Shown here: positions 60,102 through 64,000 of the stretch, piece after piece
How positions within the stretch are numbered: the stretch's first letter is position 1
How the letters are laid out: every line of letters starts with the position of its first letter
Source: Actinobacillus sp. GY-402
GTDB taxonomy: Bacteria; Pseudomonadota; Gammaproteobacteria; Enterobacterales; Pasteurellaceae
Assembly (NCBI RefSeq): GCF_014843355.1
Contig: NZ_CP062137.1
Span: 930,001 to 994,000 of the forward strand
DNA: 64,000 nt
Reading direction: 5' to 3'
Position numbers and translations under genes: made by a program
The notes under the pieces: model-generated
The model's database searches: none
What the model was told of the DNA's origin: nothing
Seen by the model: only the letters and a program-made list of their open reading frames with translations

Positions 60102-63059
60102 GACTTACCTTATAACCGCCTGAAGGCGGCTGCGTAAACAAGAGTGGACGCCTGGCAAAGAGGACACCTGGTTTTAACACACAGCCGCCCGAAGGCGGCT
60201 GCATTTATCTTTAACTTCTTTAACCAATTTCAGATCGTTTCAACACACAGCCGCCCGAAGGCGGCTGCATAGTTTCTGCTTCTTCTTGACTATCAACTAA
60301 CCCGTTTCAACACACAGCCGCCCGAAGGCGGTTGCGCTTTTTCGATTAATTCATCCGGATCCACCCATAATGTTTCAACACACAGCCGCCCGAAGGCGGC
60401 TGCCGGCGGATATAGTCAAACCTCAACAGTAACATCCGTCGTTTCAACACACAGCCGCCCGAAGGCGGCTGCCTACCCAGGGCAAAAAACGCTATTGCGC
60501 CCTCGATGTTTCAACACACAGCCGCCCGAAGGCGGCTGCCTTTTGTTATTTGATTACTACATAATTTCCTCCGCGTTTCAACACACAGCCGCCTGAAGGC
60601 GGCTGCAGAAAATCGAATCAGTGCGTTTTACGCGGATATCGTTTCAACACACAGCCGCCTGAAGGCGGCTGCTTAATAACTTGATTTTTTTTTAAAAAAA
60701 CCGCCCTGTTTCAACACACAGCCGCCTGAAGGCGGCTGCCCGAGCGAGATTGCGCCGCTTGCCACCTTTTCTAGTTTCAACACACAGCCGCCTGAAGGCG
60801 GCTGCGCCATGCCAAGCGCATGTTGCGGCCTCGATACCAGTTTCAACACACAGCCGCCTGAAGGCGGCTGCTCGCAAGAGCCCGCTACGCCCCGGAAACT
60901 GTGCGTGTTTCAACACACAGCCGCCTGAAGGCGGCTGCAAATTCAGTTATGAATAATACTACTTTACAAACAGTTTCAACACACAGCCGCCTGAAGGCGG
61001 CTGCCGAATATGTGCGCGTGGTTGATAAGGTATGCCGGTTTCAACACACAGCCGCCTGAAGGCGGCTGCACAAAACAGAATAAAAACACAAAAAAATTAA
61101 AAAGTTTCAACACACAGCCGCCTGAAGGCGGCTGCATTAACCGCCAATCTGAAAAAAAGGAGTAGGTATGTTTCAACACACAGCCGCCTGAAGGCGGCTG
61201 CATTAACCGCCAATCTGAAAAAAGGAGTAGGTATGTTTCAACACACAGCCGCCTGAAGGCGGCTGCACGGCAAGTACCGCAACCCTGACCATCTATGATG
61301 GGGTTTCAACACACAGCCGCCTGAAGGCGGCTGCGTTGGCAAAACATACGAGCATGATGGTAAAGTGGTTTCAACACACAGCCGCCTGAAGGCGGCTGCC
61401 AAACTGCTTTGACAGACGGTTCTTGGATGACATGTTTCAACACACAGCCGCCTGAAGGCGGCTGCCGCATAAAACTAAAGTTGCTGCAAGCGATTGATTG
61501 TTTCAACACACAGCCGCCTGAAGGCGGCTGCCTGCAACGTAAAAACTCTCCGGTTTTAATTTGGCGTTTCAACACACAGCCGCCTGAAGGCGGCTGCATG
61601 ACACGGCTTTAGTAGGGGCTGTAACAAAATTGTTTCAACACACAGCCGCCTGAAGGCGGCTGCCTATTGACCGCTTGCAACGTGTTGCAGATTAAAAAGT
61701 TTCAACACACAGCCGCCTGAAGGCGGCTGCCAAGCTTATTACAAATTAGACCATTTGCCTAAATACGTTTCAACACACAGCCGCCTGAAGGCGGCTGCAT
61801 CTACTTCTACTAATGTTTTTTGATGACGTCAAGTTTCAACACACAGCCGCCTGAAGGCGGCTGCCTGCCGCAATCCTTTAATCTGCGAGCATAGCGCCCG
61901 TTTCAACACACAGCCGCCTGAAGGCGGCTGCAACCGCCGGCAATTATAAAAATTGCGGCAAATGGTTTCAACACACAGCCGCCTGAAGGCGGCTGCTCCG
62001 CTTGGTTCGCCACGTCTTGGCACATGGCGTGTTTCAACACACAGCCGCCTGAAGGCGGCTGCGTTCGCCCGAGTCTCCGCGTCCGCCTGATCACAAGGTT
62101 TCAACACACAGCCGCCTGAAGGCGGCTGCATTAATTTAGACAGAAAAAACGGCGAAGAATAGCGTTTCAACACACAGCCGCCTGAAGGCGGCTGCGTATG
62201 TTGCGCGATCGTCTTTTTAAATCCTTAACAGTTTCAACACACAGCCGCCTGAAGGCGGCTGCGTACTCTTCAACTTTGTAGTCGATATTTTGTGACAGTT
62301 TCAACACACAGCCGCCTGAAGGCGGCTGCCAGGTATTTCACGGTAGTGTGACGATAAACGAGACGTTTCAACACACAGCCGCCTTCAGGCGGCTGCCATG
62401 ACGGCCCTATCGTCCAAATGGCAAATCTTTAGTTTCAACACACAGCCGCCTGAAGGCGGCTGCCACCCCGAAAAATCGTTTAAAATCATCTTGTTACATG
62501 TTTCAACACACAGCCGCCTGAAGGCGGCTGCTGGCTACGGTCCTAATAAATTGGTACTACAAAGAGTTTCAACACACAGCCGCCTGAAGGCGGCTGCCGC
62601 CGGAAAGGTGTGTATAAATCCGGGACATTTAGTTTCAACACACAGCCGCCTGAAGGCGGCTGCATGCCGCCCGAATCCAAAAATACCAAGACGACAAGTT
62701 TCAACACACAGCCGCCTGAAGGCGGCTGCCACAACCCAGGCATAATGCGCCCGCCGCCAAAATGTTTCAACACACAGCCGCCTGAAGGCGGCTGCTGTTT
62801 TTTTGGGTTTGAGAGGCAAGTTTGGCCTGTTTCAACACACAGCCGCCTGAAGGCGGCTGCGCGGGCGGCAGATGACTTATGTATCCGATCGCTCAGTTTC
62901 AACACACAGCCGCCTGAAGGCGGCTGCACGCCGGCTACCTCGCGCTCCCGCAGGATGGCGAGTTTCAACACACAGCCGCCTGAAGGCGGCTGCCTGCCTC
63001 GTCGCTGGCGTACTCGGCAAGCAGCCGGTTTCAACACACAGCCGCCTGAAGGCGGCTGC
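60102..63059 (-). CRISPR. CRISPR array, 45 repeats and 44 spacers, probably type I-C
   Basis: Repeats are 32 bases; spacers 33-37 bases, mostly 34-35. On the plus strand the repeat begins GTTTCAACACACA and ends in a hairpin with arms GCAGCCGCC and GGCGGCTGC around TGAA, so on the minus strand it ends in TGTGTTGAAAC, as type I-C repeats do. The cas2 side (right) is the leader end. The far left repeat (60102-60133) keeps only its hairpin half, which marks it as the oldest. Six repeats next to it (60171 to 60539) carry CCCGAAGG instead of CCTGAAGG, and the one at 60304 also has GGTTGC. The repeat at 62365-62396 has its loop inverted. Spacers 61136-61169 and 61202-61234 are near-identical. Confidence 0.98.
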
Positions 63060-63249
63060 TCCCTGGGTTTTGAAGCCTTGCGCGATAAGGCTTTGCAGCC
63101 CCTAATTCGCCAAGCTTCTACTCAGGAAGTGATGCGAAGTATAACACAGCTCTTTTTGCTATACTTCATTTTTCTAAAGTCCTGATTGTTAAAGAACTTT
63201 TTATTATCGCTAACTGCTTGGCTTTTTTTGATAACCACAGGTTAGCGAA
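63060..63249 (-). promoter_or_regulatory. CRISPR leader
   Basis: A 190-base A/T-rich stretch without an open reading frame, between the cas2 stop codon and the first repeat. In minus-strand direction it would hold the array promoter and the integration signals. It contains an inverted repeat GAAGTATA (63136-63143) and TATACTTC (63160-63167). The half next to the array has higher GC content. Assigned by position. Confidence 0.8.
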
Positions 63250-63543
63250 TTACAAAATCAGCGTATCTTTAAATACGTCTACCGCTTGTTTGGCGCCGTG
63301 ATGTTCCACTTTATTGCGCCATTTGCTGCCCAAATGATAAAACCGCAAACTATCACATTTAGGATCATAAGTATTGAGAAGTTTCGCCTTTAAAACCACC
63401 CATTGATCGGGCGTTACATCGCATTCAAACACGGAATATTGCGCGCGAACGCCATAATCCAGGCAATGTTTTGCAATTCGCCGTAACCTGCCCTCGCCGC
63501 CATCCGTTTCAAAAGAGACATCATAGGTAATTAACATCATCAT
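63250..63543 (-). CDS. cas2: CRISPR-associated endonuclease Cas2
   Basis: Small subunit of the Cas1-Cas2 spacer integrase. The 97 residues begin MMMLITYDVSFE, with the conserved aspartate of the ferredoxin fold in YDV, and continue with RLRRIAKHCLDYGVRAQYSVFEC, matching I-C-type Cas2 (about 96 residues). Three ATG codons in a row could serve as start; the first has GGAG ten bases upstream. It is the last cas gene before the leader, 52 bases after cas1. Confidence 0.96.
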   Translation of the reverse strand: MMMLITYDVSFETDGGEGRLRRIAKHCLDYGVRAQYSVFECDVTPDQWVVLKAKLLNTYDPKCDSLRFYHLGSKWRNKVEHHGAKQAVDVFKDTLIL

Positions 63544-63595
63544 AAATGATCCACTCCAAAAAACTTTAAAAATTTCGCCCGCACTTTACTAATCG

Positions 63596-64000
63596 TTACC
63601 GCATTAAAAACGGCGGATACTCAGCCAAATCACCGCGTAAATGGCGAGCCAATAACATCGCTTGAATGTAAGGCAACAATCCGATTTCTACCTCTTCCTG
63701 CAAAAACGGATGCACAATCTTTTCCTGCTTTTTCGCCTGCAAGGTTTGAAACAACAGCTTGCGCGCCTCCGGCTTGATATTCACCGCCCCGCCCGCCTCG
63801 GCAACAAAATCCTGCGGCTTAACCTGCCCGCGGTTAATCAGCGACAGTACCAGCCTGTCCGCCCACCACGCACGGAACTCCTCCAGAATATCCTGTGCCA
63901 AACTGTCGCGCCCCGGGCGGTCGGCATGCAGGAAACCCACCTGCGGATCCAAACCCACGCCTTGCAGCGCGCCGCTGATGTCCTTGCCCAAAATGCTGTA
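63596..64000 (-). CDS. cas1: CRISPR-associated endonuclease Cas1, C-terminal part
   Basis: The last 134 codons of cas1; its start lies beyond the window. The catalytic histidine is in GLDPQVGFLHADRPGRDSL and the downstream acidic residue in LAQDILEEFRAWWADRL. The C-terminus YIQAMLLARHLRGDLAEYPPFLMR is characteristic of I-C/I-type Cas1 proteins (usually about 340 residues). The order cas1-cas2-leader-array is as expected for I-C. Base composition rises steeply into the gene, from about 45% GC at its 3' end to 61% upstream (counted at 63601-63720 and 63721-63960). Confidence 0.94.
   Translation of the reverse strand, partial: YSILGKDISGALQGVGLDPQVGFLHADRPGRDSLAQDILEEFRAWWADRLVLSLINRGQVKPQDFVAEAGGAVNIKPEARKLLFQTLQAKKQEKIVHPFLQEEVEIGLLPYIQAMLLARHLRGDLAEYPPFLMR

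Noticed and set aside
60692..63185. Open reading frames of 60-190 codons on both strands inside the array (repetitive QPPSGGC- and THSRLKAA-like peptides)
   Set aside because: They are produced by the repeats, which lack stop codons in several frames. There are no ribosome-binding sites, and spacer-encoded parts are random.

Overview
The window is a chromosome segment from a Pasteurellaceae bacterium. The main clue is the Hin-type DNA uptake signal sequence (USS core AAGTGCGGT and its complement), seen about fifty times by eye, inside genes and as inverted pairs at gene ends. Gene order supports this: folP-glmM, pheS..pheT-ihfA-nlpC, dnaB-alr-pgi, aroG-lolE-lolD-lolC-hydroxyacid dehydrogenase-kdsA-sirB1-prmC-RDD-prfA, and fabA-lonB/matP all follow arrangements known from Haemophilus/Pasteurella relatives. 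Base composition is in the mid-40s % GC by eye. Together with a periplasmic carbonic anhydrase and an anaerobic ribonucleotide reductase, this fits a capnophilic facultative anaerobe such as Basfia/[Mannheimia] succiniciproducens, Actinobacillus succinogenes or Aggregatibacter. The species cannot be fixed from the sequence alone.

Layout. 1-7 kb: a cut-off membrane protein gene and the mukF-mukE-mukB condensin operon (minus strand). 7-17 kb: ttcA, nrdD and nrdG with two probable NrdR boxes upstream, a 163-bp MITE with intact 8-bp target duplications, a TatD-type nuclease, pth, ychF, an isoprenylcysteine-methyltransferase-like gene, mmuM and an amino-acid antiporter. 17-24.5 kb (minus): nlpC-like lipoprotein, ihfA, pheT, an unrecognised secreted protein lodged between pheT and pheS, tRNA-Val(GAC), glmM, folP. 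24.5-26.7 kb (plus): a sugar efflux MFS protein and an alpha carbonic anhydrase with a perfect FNR site. 26.7-41 kb (minus): pgi, alr, dnaB, aroG (Trp operator), lolEDC, a 2-hydroxyacid dehydrogenase, kdsA, sirB1-like, prmC, RDD protein, prfA. 41-49.5 kb: sixA, dhaMLK (CRP site), rimI, fabA, lonB-like, matP, a PheC-like periplasmic protein, an MltB-type transglycosylase. 49.5-55.3 kb: six tightly coupled surface-polysaccharide genes. 55.4-60 kb: elyC-like, thrS with a leader that imitates the tRNA-Thr anticodon arm, grxB, fructosamine kinase. 60.1-64 kb: a CRISPR array of 45 repeats and 44 spacers, its leader, cas2 and the 3' end of cas1, probably type I-C, read on the minus strand.

Several genes belong to shared pathways. 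MukBEF and MatP are known partners in Ter-region organisation. NrdD and NrdG form the anaerobic dNTP system. LolCDE, NlpC-like, MltB-like, GlmM, Alr, KdsA, ElyC-like and the polysaccharide locus all serve the envelope. The carbonic anhydrase appears to be under oxygen control.

No gene-free stretch exceeds 300 bases except the CRISPR array. The most distinctive non-coding features are the MITE, the thrS leader, the FNR, Trp, CRP and NrdR sites, and several internal oddities of the CRISPR array: a duplicated spacer with a one-base change, a repeat with its loop inverted, and a decayed distal end.
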